A DNA stretch of 43,621 nt. It comes from a virus. The first letter of the stretch is position 1; each line of letters begins with the position of its first letter. The notes under the pieces are model-generated. The model ran no database searches. It was not told the DNA's origin and was given only the letters and a program-made list of their open reading frames with translations. The translations under genes were made by a program, and so were the position numbers. The stretch lies in the IMG/VR virus record IMGVR_UViG_3300017963_000115, positions 1 to 43,621 of that record; one strand, 5' to 3'. This document shows, piece after piece, positions 29,603-36,926 of the stretch.

Positions 29603-29635
29603 CCCGATGCTCACATAAGCATCGGGTTTTTGTTT
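29603..29635 (+). terminator. Rho-independent terminator or attenuator 2
   Basis: CCCGATGCT (29603-29611) pairs with AGCATCGGG (29618-29626), followed by TTTTTGTTT. Same stem as the terminator at 26964-26996, with a different loop. Confidence 0.9.
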
Positions 29636-29648
29636 ACCCCCCTGTGGG

Positions 29649-29680
29649 CCCCCCATTTTCTGGGGAGCGAAAATGGGGGG
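29649..29680. repeat. C6ATTTTC/GAAAATG6 hairpin repeat
   Basis: CCCCCCATTTTC (29649-29660) pairs perfectly with GAAAATGGGGGG (29669-29680) around an eight-base loop. It has the style of the dispersed repeats at 25043 and 35415. There is no T run, so it is not a terminator. Confidence 0.8.
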
Positions 29681-29703
29681 AGGGTAAGAAGAAGGAGTTT
29701 GAA

Positions 29704-30054
29704 ATGGAGCTTACTGAAGTTCAATTGTGGCTAATCGGTATGATCGCAATGGTGATCATCTGGTTGATCAATTTCTGGCGCAAGCAGGGCGGCGCATCCA
29801 TTCCCAGCGGCTGGTTGACAGCCGGTGTGTATGTGGTGTCGTTCCTTCTGGCACTGGCTTTTGGCCTGCCTGCTATACCGGTATTCCCCCCATTTGATGG
29901 GCCGGTGACGTTCGTAACGGCTTTGTTCGATTGGATCAACACATTTTTGGTCAATGTTGGCCCGATCGTAGCGTTGGCCACCCTTATCTACAATGCTTTA
30001 TTGAAGCAAGTTCTGGATGGCCTTGGGGAACGCGTTGTAAAAGCCAAGAAATAG
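29704..30054 (+). CDS. Membrane protein, holin candidate
   Basis: A 116-residue protein from ATG 29704 behind AAGGAG. Three hydrophobic helices: residues ~7-25 (LWLIGMIAMVIIWLINF), ~40-58 (GVYVVSFLLALAFGLPAI) and ~70-95 (TALFDWINTF...VALATLIYNALL). It has a basic C-terminus (ERVVKAKK). Size, topology and location between a wall-active enzyme and the terminase genes fit a holin, but sequence alone does not prove it. Confidence 0.5.
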   Translation: MELTEVQLWLIGMIAMVIIWLINFWRKQGGASIPSGWLTAGVYVVSFLLALAFGLPAIPVFPPFDGPVTFVTALFDWINTFLVNVGPIVALATLIYNALLKQVLDGLGERVVKAKK

Positions 30055-30111
30055 GCATGAGCAGCGTGGCTGGGACTGAGCATCCCGGTCCGCGCTGCTT
30101 TGTGAAAACCG

Positions 30112-30399
30112 ATGAGCATCCGTTTGGCGAGCCAGTACGCAGCGATGGGATTGTCGCTGGTGATCGTGATCATGGCGCTGGTCAGTTGTCGGTTGAAGCG
30201 CTCGAAGCTGTACTCGAACCTGATGTGGCTGACCTATGGACTGGTGGGACTGGTCTTTTACATGATCACCCTATGCAGGCCAGAAATGCCGCTATCAAGC
30301 CATGACTTATCGCCAATCCGCACGTTGATCCAGTACACAATGGTGGCTTCGTGGCTGTTTCTGTGGTCGTTCACGAATTTCAAAAATGGCCATAGTTAA
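30112..30399 (+). CDS. Small membrane protein, possible second holin/antiholin
   Basis: A 95-residue protein with hydrophobic helices at about residues 8-26 (YAAMGLSLVIVIMALVSC), 38-54 (LMWLTYGLVGLVFYMITL) and 74-90. It lies between the two other small membrane genes of the candidate lysis region. The gap 30055-30111 contains no gene. No family recognised. Confidence 0.5.
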   Translation: MSIRLASQYAAMGLSLVIVIMALVSCRLKRSKLYSNLMWLTYGLVGLVFYMITLCRPEMPLSSHDLSPIRTLIQYTMVASWLFLWSFTNFKNGHS

Positions 30400-30401
30400 A
30401 C

Positions 30402-30686
30402 ATGGAATTGGTTTTCAATGTGGTTGTTCCGGTTGTGGTAACTGGACTGTTCAATGTGATTTTGTTCCGGCTTCAGATGAAGAAAGAGGAAGGCCGGGAC
30501 AAAGCAGACATTATCACCAAGCTGGATTCGACCATCGTCAATATGCTGGACCGGAACACGGAAATGATGGAACTGCTGGAAATGGAACGCAAGAAATACC
30601 GCACCATGCGAGATGGCGCGCTGATGCTGGTAAAGCAAGTCGAAAAACTGGAGGCCGAACCGGCCTGGAAACCGAATGGAAGTTAG
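30402..30686 (+). CDS. Single-pass membrane protein with coiled coil
   Basis: A 94-residue protein with an N-terminal helix (VFNVVVPVVVTGLFNVILF) and then a charged coiled-coil region (residues ~28-85, LDSTIVNMLDRNTEMMELLEMERKKY). This layout is shared by some holin-associated and spanin-like proteins. The stop abuts the small terminase start, so it is co-transcribed with packaging genes. Confidence 0.5.
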   Translation: MELVFNVVVPVVVTGLFNVILFRLQMKKEEGRDKADIITKLDSTIVNMLDRNTEMMELLEMERKKYRTMRDGALMLVKQVEKLEAEPAWKPNGS

Positions 30687-31442
30687 ATGACCAAAGTGAA
30701 ACCCGTCACCCAGTTGCAGCTTGACGGCTTCGCGGACTTGTTGCAAGACGCCGAGGAAGGCGGCCAGGAAGTCAAGCCACTGACCGCCGCAGAAGTGCGC
30801 GAGCGCGAAATGGCCGCGCGCCAGGCGCTGGATGAAAAGATTGACGAAGACGCGCCAAGCTGGACAGAGCAGTATCACGAGTTGATGCTGTCGAATGTGC
30901 CCTGGCGGGTGGCGGCCTTCATCGCTTGGTCTACCGTGCCAAAGTACCGGCGCTGGCCGCGCACGCAGGATGAGCTTGCGCAGGAGGTGCTGGGGCTGAC
31001 CAGTGACCGGCGCATCACCGAGTGGCGCAGGAAATACCCGTACATCGACCAGATGATCGCATCGCTGCAGACCGCAGCGCTGCTGGACTTCATCCCCGGC
31101 GCGATCGAAGCCAGCGGGAAAGTGGCGTCGATAGTCGATTACAAGGCCACCCAGGAACGACGCCTGCTGTTCGAGGCCACCGGCGTGATCGAGAAACATT
31201 CGAAAGTGTCCATCGAAGACCCACAACTGGTCAGCACCGGGCGCAAGATGCTGGAACGCCTGCGCAAGATGCCGCTGGAAAAGAAACTGGAACTGCTGGG
31301 CGACGAGGCGGAGGCCTTCATCAGCGAGCTGGAGGATGAGTTCGCGGAGGATGATGAAAGTATGTTTGATGACGATCCTTCGACTGCGCCCTTCGACGAT
31401 GCTCAGGGCTCCGCTCAGGACGATGGTGGCGAGGATGAGTAA
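30687..31442 (+). CDS. terS: Terminase small subunit
   Basis: A 251-residue protein directly before TerL. The core PWRVAAFIAWSTVPKYRRWP... TQDELAQEVLGLTSDRRITEWRRKYPYIDQMI contains a helix-turn-helix like the phage small terminases that recognise packaging sites. A helical oligomerisation region follows. The last ~20 residues (PSTAPFDDAQGSAQDDGG) are encoded by a dispersed repeat and match the end of the 21262 protein. The stop overlaps the TerL start. Confidence 0.75.
   Translation: MTKVKPVTQLQLDGFADLLQDAEEGGQEVKPLTAAEVREREMAARQALDEKIDEDAPSWTEQYHELMLSNVPWRVAAFIAWSTVPKYRRWPRTQDELAQEVLGLTSDRRITEWRRKYPYIDQMIASLQTAALLDFIPGAIEASGKVASIVDYKATQERRLLFEATGVIEKHSKVSIEDPQLVSTGRKMLERLRKMPLEKKLELLGDEAEAFISELEDEFAEDDESMFDDDPSTAPFDDAQGSAQDDGGEDE
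31377..31426. repeat. Dispersed repeat copy, in frame at the TerS end
   Basis: CCTTCGACTGCGCCCTTCGA then CGATGCTCAGGGCTCCGCTC then AGGACGATGG. It differs from 21517-21563 by very few bases. It sits just before the TerL start codon. Confidence 0.85.
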
Positions 31443-33063
31443 GACTTCGTTGAAGCAGGCTGTGAAGGAAGACATCCGCGCGCAGGTGCGTGCGGAGCGC
31501 TATTTTGGTGATTTCTGCAAATTCGTAGATCCCAAGCACCCGACCGAAGCGCCGCACATGCAGGTGCTGACGCGCAAGCTGCAGGGCGTGGCGCAATATA
31601 TCCTGACGGGCGGGAAGCGGGGCATCCCACGGCTGATGATCTTCATGCCGCCCAGGTACTGGAAAAGCCAGACAGCTTCACGCAAATTCCCGGCCTGGCT
31701 GTTCGGGAAGAATCCGGACCTGCGCGTGATCCTGACATCTTACGGCGCGGACCTGGCTTCGAAGCACTCGAAGGCCGCGCGCGACATGGTGCAGTCGGAG
31801 CGATATTCAGCGGTTTTTGGGACGCTATCTTCCACTGATGAGCCAGTGATGTTGGACCCGGAGAGCAAGGCATCGGCAGCTTGGGATATCGCCGATCACA
31901 ACGGCGGGATGCAAGCCACCGGCGTGGGCGGCGGCGTGACAGGCTTCGGGGCGAACCTGTTCGTGATCGATGACCCGGTCAAGGGGCGCAAAGAAGCGAA
32001 CAGCAAGACGCAGCGCGAGTCGGATTATGAATGGTACAAAGGCACGGCATATACTCGTTTGGAAGATAATGCGGCCATCATCGTGATCATGACGCGTTGG
32101 GACCAGGAAGACCTGGCCGGGATGCTGTTGCACGCGATGGTTTCCGACCCGGACGCGGACCAGTGGGAAGTGGTAATGATGCCCGCCTTCGCGCTGGGCG
32201 AAGACCTGTATCCACAATATCAGGAAGAATACATCGAGAACTTATTACGGGGTATTTATATCCCCGAGAAGGGTGACCAGCTCGGTCGTAAGCCGGGCGA
32301 GCCGCTGTGGCCCGCGAAAGATGATAAACGCGACCTGGAGAAGAAGCGCGCCAACATGGATGACTTCGAGTTCACGGCGCAATTCCAGCAGATGCCGCGT
32401 CTGGCGGAGGGGAACTTTTTCGATGATAAGGACTTCGGGATCGTGGACTGCGCTCCCGAGGGCCTGCGCTGGTTCCGGTACGCAGACCTGGCGCTGGGGA
32501 AGAGCGAAGCCAGCGACTTCAACGCCTGTTACGCCATCGCCTTCGGCCCGGACGGGACGCTGTACATTCGCGACCCGTTGAAGGTGCGGAACCTGGACGA
32601 GTTCCTGCCAGACCTGCGGACGCTGATGCTCTCGGACGGGGAAGCGGGGACAGTCTGGGGGATCGAGAGCAACGCCTTCCAGGTGTTGGTGGTGAAGAAA
32701 TTTCTGGAAGATAAGGCGTTGGTGAACATCCCGATCATGGAAGTGACCGCCAAAGGCAGCAAGGCAGACCGGGCACGCGCCTGGCGCTTACGTGCCAAGC
32801 AGGGCAAGGTGAAACTTGTCCGCGGACCGTGGAACCAAGATTTCATCCGCGTGGCGGCGGCCTTCAACTCGGAGGGCACCGCACGCCACGATGACGACAT
32901 CGACAGCGTGAGCGGCGGCGTGCAGATGCAGGCCGATGAAGCCGGGGGAGATGGAAAGACGGCTAGTTCGGAGGCCGTTGTAGTGAGCACTGATTCATTG
33001 TTTGAAGTGGCTGGTTTCGATACGGGCCATGCCCTACTCAACCAGCGAAGTAACTGGAGGTAG
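31435..33063 (+). CDS. terL: Terminase large subunit
   Basis: A 542-residue packaging motor from ATG 31435, overlapping the TerS stop. The N-terminal ATPase has MPPRYWKSQTASRKFPAWL at the Walker A position (usually PPRhGKS, so the loop Gly is replaced by Trp). It has Walker B NLFVIDDPVKG and coupling motif VIMTRWDQEDLAG. The C-terminal nuclease has RYADLALGKSEASDFNA, GTVWGIESNAF and RHDDDIDSVSGG with the expected acidic residues. Confidence 0.93.
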   Translation: MSKTSLKQAVKEDIRAQVRAERYFGDFCKFVDPKHPTEAPHMQVLTRKLQGVAQYILTGGKRGIPRLMIFMPPRYWKSQTASRKFPAWLFGKNPDLRVILTSYGADLASKHSKAARDMVQSERYSAVFGTLSSTDEPVMLDPESKASAAWDIADHNGGMQATGVGGGVTGFGANLFVIDDPVKGRKEANSKTQRESDYEWYKGTAYTRLEDNAAIIVIMTRWDQEDLAGMLLHAMVSDPDADQWEVVMMPAFALGEDLYPQYQEEYIENLLRGIYIPEKGDQLGRKPGEPLWPAKDDKRDLEKKRANMDDFEFTAQFQQMPRLAEGNFFDDKDFGIVDCAPEGLRWFRYADLALGKSEASDFNACYAIAFGPDGTLYIRDPLKVRNLDEFLPDLRTLMLSDGEAGTVWGIESNAFQVLVVKKFLEDKALVNIPIMEVTAKGSKADRARAWRLRAKQGKVKLVRGPWNQDFIRVAAAFNSEGTARHDDDIDSVSGGVQMQADEAGGDGKTASSEAVVVSTDSLFEVAGFDTGHALLNQRSNWR

Positions 33064-33065
33064 TT

Positions 33066-35411
33066 ATGACACCCAAAGGGAAGAAACGTTTCGAAGAACG
33101 GATCGATTGCGAAGTTGTGCTCCTGGAAGCCCAGGAAGACAAGCCGCGACGGGTCCGATTTGAAAAAGCTATGACGGCGGACATTGTCAACGGCAATAAC
33201 CGCCGATATCCGGCCCAGGTGCTGCAAGTAGCGGTCAAGGAATTGCGAGACCATCTGCATGAGAGCGCCGGGCAGGGCCGTGCCATTCAGTTACTCGGCG
33301 AGGCAGAACATCCGTCTGATAAATCGACCAGGCGTCCAAACCTGCTGGAAACCGTTGTGAAATGGGAAGAAGTCAATTTCGACGGTGTGAATGTGAATAT
33401 CACAGGTTGCATCCTGGAAACCAGCAAAGGCAAGGACATCCTGACGTTGATGGAGGGCGGCGTGATGCCCGGAGTATCCATGCGTGGGTACGGCGATGGC
33501 AAATTTATCAAGGCGTCCAAAGATGGTGATGACAAGGGAAAAGAGAAGATCTTCGAGGTGAGCGAATTGCACATCACGGGGTTTGACATGCTCCTGGAAC
33601 CATCGTTTGAGAACGTCGCACAACTAATCGAATCAATCACGGGCGATAAGCCCGAGGAGGATGAAATGGACAAGGAAGAAGTCCTACAACTTTTGAAAGA
33701 CCACCCCGAAGTTTTCGAGGGTATTACCGAAGCCCAGGTCAAGAAAATGGGCGAAGCCCAATTGAAGGCGCTGGAAGAGAGTGTCCGCAAGGCGCTGGGC
33801 ATCGATGAGAACGCCAACATCAATGAGAGCCTGAAGGCGATGGCTGAGAAGGCCCAGAAGTTCGAAGAAGCCGAGAAGAAGGCTGGTATCGAGAATGCCA
33901 TCGAGGAGGCCACCAAAGAGCTGCCCTACGGCGAGGAAGGCAACAAACTGTTCGTCGAGGAGCTGCAAGAATCGGCACCACATGACGAGAAAGCCGTTGC
34001 CAAGATGGCCGAATCACTGCGCAAACGCTATGACAAGCTGTTCGCCGGTCGCAAGCTGGAAGAGAAAGGTTTTACCGGTGAGATCAAGGGCGTGCAGCCG
34101 TTGTTCGAGAAAGAAACCGGCGTGCCAGAGTTCGCCAAGGCGGCCTACATTCTCAACGAAGCGGTGGTCAAGTCTGAGATGCGCCAGATGCGCGACTTCA
34201 GCAAGGCCGAAACGCGAGCGGAACTGCTCACGATCCAGATCCTGGAACGCTTCGACGCGCTCAACAAGCATCATCTGGCCCGCGAAGCCAAGGAGTTCGA
34301 AGAGGCCGAGCAGACTAGCGACCTGAACCTGCCCTACAGCGTCAGCCGCGCGATCATTGCGGAGGCCTACCCCACCCTGGTGGCGGCAGGCATCTTTGAT
34401 GTGGGCACGATCGAGACCAGCCCCACCCGGCTGTACTTCGAGGCGCATGCTGCCGAGACCGGCTACACGGCCACTGTCACTGACGAGGCTGTGACGGCTG
34501 GTGCTGCGGATGCTTGGGTGGACCTGGACTACGGGCGCGTTACACCCGGAACGGTTGTGGTCACCACCAGCCCGGCTGGGACGACCTATACCGAGAACAC
34601 CGACTTCGTGATTGACTACGCCGATGGGCGCATCAAGATTTTGGCCGCTGGCAGCATCTCGGAAGACGATGCCCTGCTGGTTGATTATGGCTATACCGCC
34701 ATCCGCAAGGGCGAGATGGTACCCATCGAACGCGCGAAGATCTCATTGAGTTACATCACGGTGGAAGCAGCCGCTGACCGCTTGGCTGACCAGATCAGCC
34801 GCGAGGCGATTGTCTTCTCGCGCTCACAGCTCGGCTATGACGCGGTCTCACGCACGATGGCCAGCTTGATTCGCCAGACGCAGCGCAAGATCGACCAGGG
34901 TTTGCTCTACATGGCCCTGGCGGCAGTCAAGAGTGTGGCCAGCAACAGCGGCGGCACCTGGACGACCGGCAACGACGAATCTGACTATGACGATTTGGTG
35001 CGCTTGCTGGGAGAAACTAAGGTGATTGTAGCCAACCGTTACTATACCCCGAATTTCTTCCTGATGAGTTACACCAACTCAGAAGACCTTTCGAACTGGC
35101 GTGGGTTCCGGCGCGACGGCTTCCCGAACGCAATTCTGAACGCGGCTGGCTATGCTGGCAACGTGAAAGGGCTGCCGGTCTTTGCCAGCACCGAGTTCCC
35201 GGATGACACCATCATCGTGGGCAACCGGCAACTGGTGATGCACCGCGTGTTCCAGCCGATGGTTGTGCGCGGACCGTTCCCGACCTATGACGTGAGCGGC
35301 GGCACATCCAAGCTGGTGGCAGCCGATCAATATTATACCGAAGAGTTCAACGTAACCGAGAGCCCCGTGGAAGAAAAGGGCGCGTATCTCGGCGTGACGG
35401 CTGGATCGTAA
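33066..35411 (+). CDS. Fused prohead protease, scaffold and major capsid protein
   Basis: A 781-residue polyprotein. Residues 1-195 are a prohead protease of the gp21/S80 type, with NGNNRRYP, catalytic His82 in LGEAEHPSD and Ser138 in PGVSMRG. Residues ~200-400 are acidic coiled coil typical of scaffold. Residues ~410-780 have HK97-fold capsid features, with an inserted Ig-like domain near residues 480-550 (TPGTVVVTTSPAGTTYTENT). An internal ATG at codon 201 (33666) has a perfect GAGGAGG site, so a 581-residue scaffold-capsid protein is probably also made, as with the nested lambda scaffold. Confidence 0.85.
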   Translation: MTPKGKKRFEERIDCEVVLLEAQEDKPRRVRFEKAMTADIVNGNNRRYPAQVLQVAVKELRDHLHESAGQGRAIQLLGEAEHPSDKSTRRPNLLETVVKWEEVNFDGVNVNITGCILETSKGKDILTLMEGGVMPGVSMRGYGDGKFIKASKDGDDKGKEKIFEVSELHITGFDMLLEPSFENVAQLIESITGDKPEEDEMDKEEVLQLLKDHPEVFEGITEAQVKKMGEAQLKALEESVRKALGIDENANINESLKAMAEKAQKFEEAEKKAGIENAIEEATKELPYGEEGNKLFVEELQESAPHDEKAVAKMAESLRKRYDKLFAGRKLEEKGFTGEIKGVQPLFEKETGVPEFAKAAYILNEAVVKSEMRQMRDFSKAETRAELLTIQILERFDALNKHHLAREAKEFEEAEQTSDLNLPYSVSRAIIAEAYPTLVAAGIFDVGTIETSPTRLYFEAHAAETGYTATVTDEAVTAGAADAWVDLDYGRVTPGTVVVTTSPAGTTYTENTDFVIDYADGRIKILAAGSISEDDALLVDYGYTAIRKGEMVPIERAKISLSYITVEAAADRLADQISREAIVFSRSQLGYDAVSRTMASLIRQTQRKIDQGLLYMALAAVKSVASNSGGTWTTGNDESDYDDLVRLLGETKVIVANRYYTPNFFLMSYTNSEDLSNWRGFRRDGFPNAILNAAGYAGNVKGLPVFASTEFPDDTIIVGNRQLVMHRVFQPMVVRGPFPTYDVSGGTSKLVAADQYYTEEFNVTESPVEEKGAYLGVTAGS
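33654..33668 (+). promoter_or_regulatory. Internal ribosome site for nested scaffold-capsid start
   Basis: GAGGAGG (33654-33660), five bases, then in-frame ATG (33666-33668). It lies exactly at the protease-scaffold boundary. Confidence 0.7.
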
Positions 35412-35414
35412 CCC

Positions 35415-35473
35415 CGGCCCCCCTGTCATCTGCGATGACATCCCCCCAAATATCTCAAAGGTATTTGGGGGGA
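35415..35473. repeat. C6AAATA/TATTTG6 dispersed hairpin repeat
   Basis: CCCCCCAAATA (35442-35452) pairs with TATTTGGGGGG (35462-35472), and TGTCATC/GATGACA forms another stem (35424-35440). It fills the gap between capsid and adaptor genes, and the GGGGGGAGATAGG end may serve as the ribosome site for 35488. Confidence 0.8.
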
Positions 35474-35487
35474 GATAGGTTGAATTT

Positions 35488-36123
35488 ATGAGCATTATGT
35501 TAGCGGATCTCATTTCTGATTTGCAGGCGGATGTACCGGCTGTTGACAGCGTGCCTTCAAGCGACCAGTATACGCGGGCGATCAAGGAGGCAGTGAAAGA
35601 TTTTTCGCGCCGCTGTGGAACGGAAAAGGTCGATACGCTCAGCATCGTTTCAGGAACAGCCACTTATGACCTGGCGGACGATTTCTTGAAGATGATTATG
35701 CTGGAGAGCTTCGCCACCGCTGACGGCGTGCTGATCAGCAACGAGGGCATTATCCCGTTGAGCACCACCTGGGATGAGCGGCATTACATCCGCAACCGGC
35801 AGATCACGTTCGATCCCACGCCCACATATACCATGTCACGGGATTATCGTTACAAGGCGGCCTGGGCGCTGAACGATGACGGCGATGAATATGAAGACAT
35901 GGGGGATGAAGAAGCTGAAATCGTGCTGTTGAAGGCATCAGCGATATGCCTGACCAAGCAGGCCAACACGATGAGCCCGGATGCCTTTGACTACCAGCAA
36001 GGTGACGTGAAAGTCAATACCGGTACACAAACGCTGGCGATGCGCGCACAGGTTGATTCGGTCGAGAAGCAATATGATGAGGCCTGCGAGAAGTACAACG
36101 GCGCGTATGGGATTCTTGGTTAA
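35488..36123 (+). CDS. Head-tail connector (adaptor) protein
   Basis: A 211-residue mostly helical protein after the capsid gene. The pattern DLISDLQADVP... YTRAIKEAVKDFSRRCGTEK followed by TATYDLADDFLKMI fits the first head-tail connector (gp6/adaptor) of siphoviruses. The region EEAEIVLLKASAICLTKQAN supports the helical bundle. The assignment is by synteny and pattern. Confidence 0.65.
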   Translation: MSIMLADLISDLQADVPAVDSVPSSDQYTRAIKEAVKDFSRRCGTEKVDTLSIVSGTATYDLADDFLKMIMLESFATADGVLISNEGIIPLSTTWDERHYIRNRQITFDPTPTYTMSRDYRYKAAWALNDDGDEYEDMGDEEAEIVLLKASAICLTKQANTMSPDAFDYQQGDVKVNTGTQTLAMRAQVDSVEKQYDEACEKYNGAYGILG

Positions 36124-36147
36124 ACACGAAGGACACGAAGGTCACTA
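36124..36147. repeat. Dispersed repeat (ACACGAAGGACACGAAGG type)
   Basis: ACACGAAGGACACGAAGGTC followed by ACTA, the same family as 20815 and 21224. It forms the whole gap between two head genes. Confidence 0.7.
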
Positions 36148-36150
36148 AGA

Positions 36151-36453
36151 ATGAGTGTTACCAGTTTGATGACCAAGGTGCGGAATTTGCGCTCGCAGAG
36201 CATTGCCTTGCGGCGCGGTGATTCCACGCTGGCGGCCCAGACGATGCGCATCGAGCGCACCAGCCGCGGGCGCATCTACGATGTGGACCGCACGTCGGAA
36301 AGGCGAGCGGACGCGGTCATCAACGCAGCCACGGACGCCGATATCGAAGTGGGCGACCGCTTCAACGACGAGAACGGCGTGCTGATGGAAGTCTCGTTCA
36401 TCAGGCCGAACCGGACATATGCGACTTTTGCGGAAGCTGTGGTAACCGAATGA
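36151..36453 (+). CDS. Head-tail joining protein, unknown
   Basis: A 100-residue basic protein (TKVRNLRSQSIALRRGDSTLAAQ) with a beta-rich second half ending in EVSFIRPNRTYATFAEAVVTE. It lies between adaptor and gp10-like genes, the usual place of the head-closure (stopper) protein, and its size fits. Identity is inferred from synteny. Confidence 0.5.
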   Translation: MSVTSLMTKVRNLRSQSIALRRGDSTLAAQTMRIERTSRGRIYDVDRTSERRADAVINAATDADIEVGDRFNDENGVLMEVSFIRPNRTYATFAEAVVTE

Positions 36454-36489
36454 CGCTTCGACTGCGCTACGCTCCGCTCAGCGAGGAGT
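36453..36489. repeat. Dispersed repeat copy between head genes
   Basis: CGCTTCGACTGCGCTACGCT followed by CCGCTCAGCGAGGAG. A variant of the CTTCGACTACG family whose GAGGAG end is the ribosome site for the gene at 36492. Confidence 0.75.
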
Positions 36490-36491
36490 AA

Positions 36492-36917
36492 ATGGGCTTT
36501 CACTGGGTGACGCCGCCGTCGAAGCTGGCAGAAAATATTGAGGAGTATGGCAAGCGAGCATATGTGGCCATCCACGCCGCGGCGGCTTTCTGGGGGCAGG
36601 GGACGCAGGATGAAGCCCGGGGTAACGCGCCCTGGGAAGACCGCACAGGCAACGCGCGCGGCGGTCTCTTTTATGCGGTGGACGGCTTCGGGATGGGCGA
36701 AGTAATTGGATCAGTGGAGGCCGATGCCAGGGCGCAAATGCGTGAAACGTCGGTGGAGGCAGGCGATGCGGATACGCTGATCATCACGCTGGGGCACACC
36801 GTATTTTATGGAAAGTTTTTGGAATTATCAAATGCGGGCAGGTACGCGATCATTATGAGCACCATCGAGAAGCGCCTGCCACAATTGGAACGTAATTTGC
36901 ACGATATTTTTCAGTAG
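36492..36917 (+). CDS. HK97 gp10-like neck/tail-completion protein
   Basis: A 141-residue protein. APWEDRTGNARGGLFYAV followed by IITLGHTVFYGKFLELSNAGRYAII is the typical pattern of HK97-gp10-type proteins (W.DRTG.AR....... H.v.YG.yLE). These complete the neck or tail terminator. The ribosome site is provided by the preceding dispersed repeat. Confidence 0.75.
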   Translation: MGFHWVTPPSKLAENIEEYGKRAYVAIHAAAAFWGQGTQDEARGNAPWEDRTGNARGGLFYAVDGFGMGEVIGSVEADARAQMRETSVEAGDADTLIITLGHTVFYGKFLELSNAGRYAIIMSTIEKRLPQLERNLHDIFQ

Positions 36918-36926
36918 GAGAGCCTG

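Larger units (their letters stand above)
29465..29635 (+). ncRNA. Candidate small RNA or attenuated leader 2
   Basis: A second unit of promoter, dispersed repeats and terminator. A GGAGCGGTCGC/GCGAGGCCGCTCC hairpin region is followed by GGAAGCGCAGCC, the CTTCGACTACGCGGACG element, and TAGCGCCCGATGCT before the terminator. About 100 bases match unit 1 (26887-26996). No ORF is credible here. Confidence 0.4.

Noticed and set aside
35415-35473. C6/G6 hairpins here and at 29649 read as terminators
   Set aside because: There is no T run after the stems, they recur within coding regions (25043), and they lie between co-directional structural genes that need read-through.
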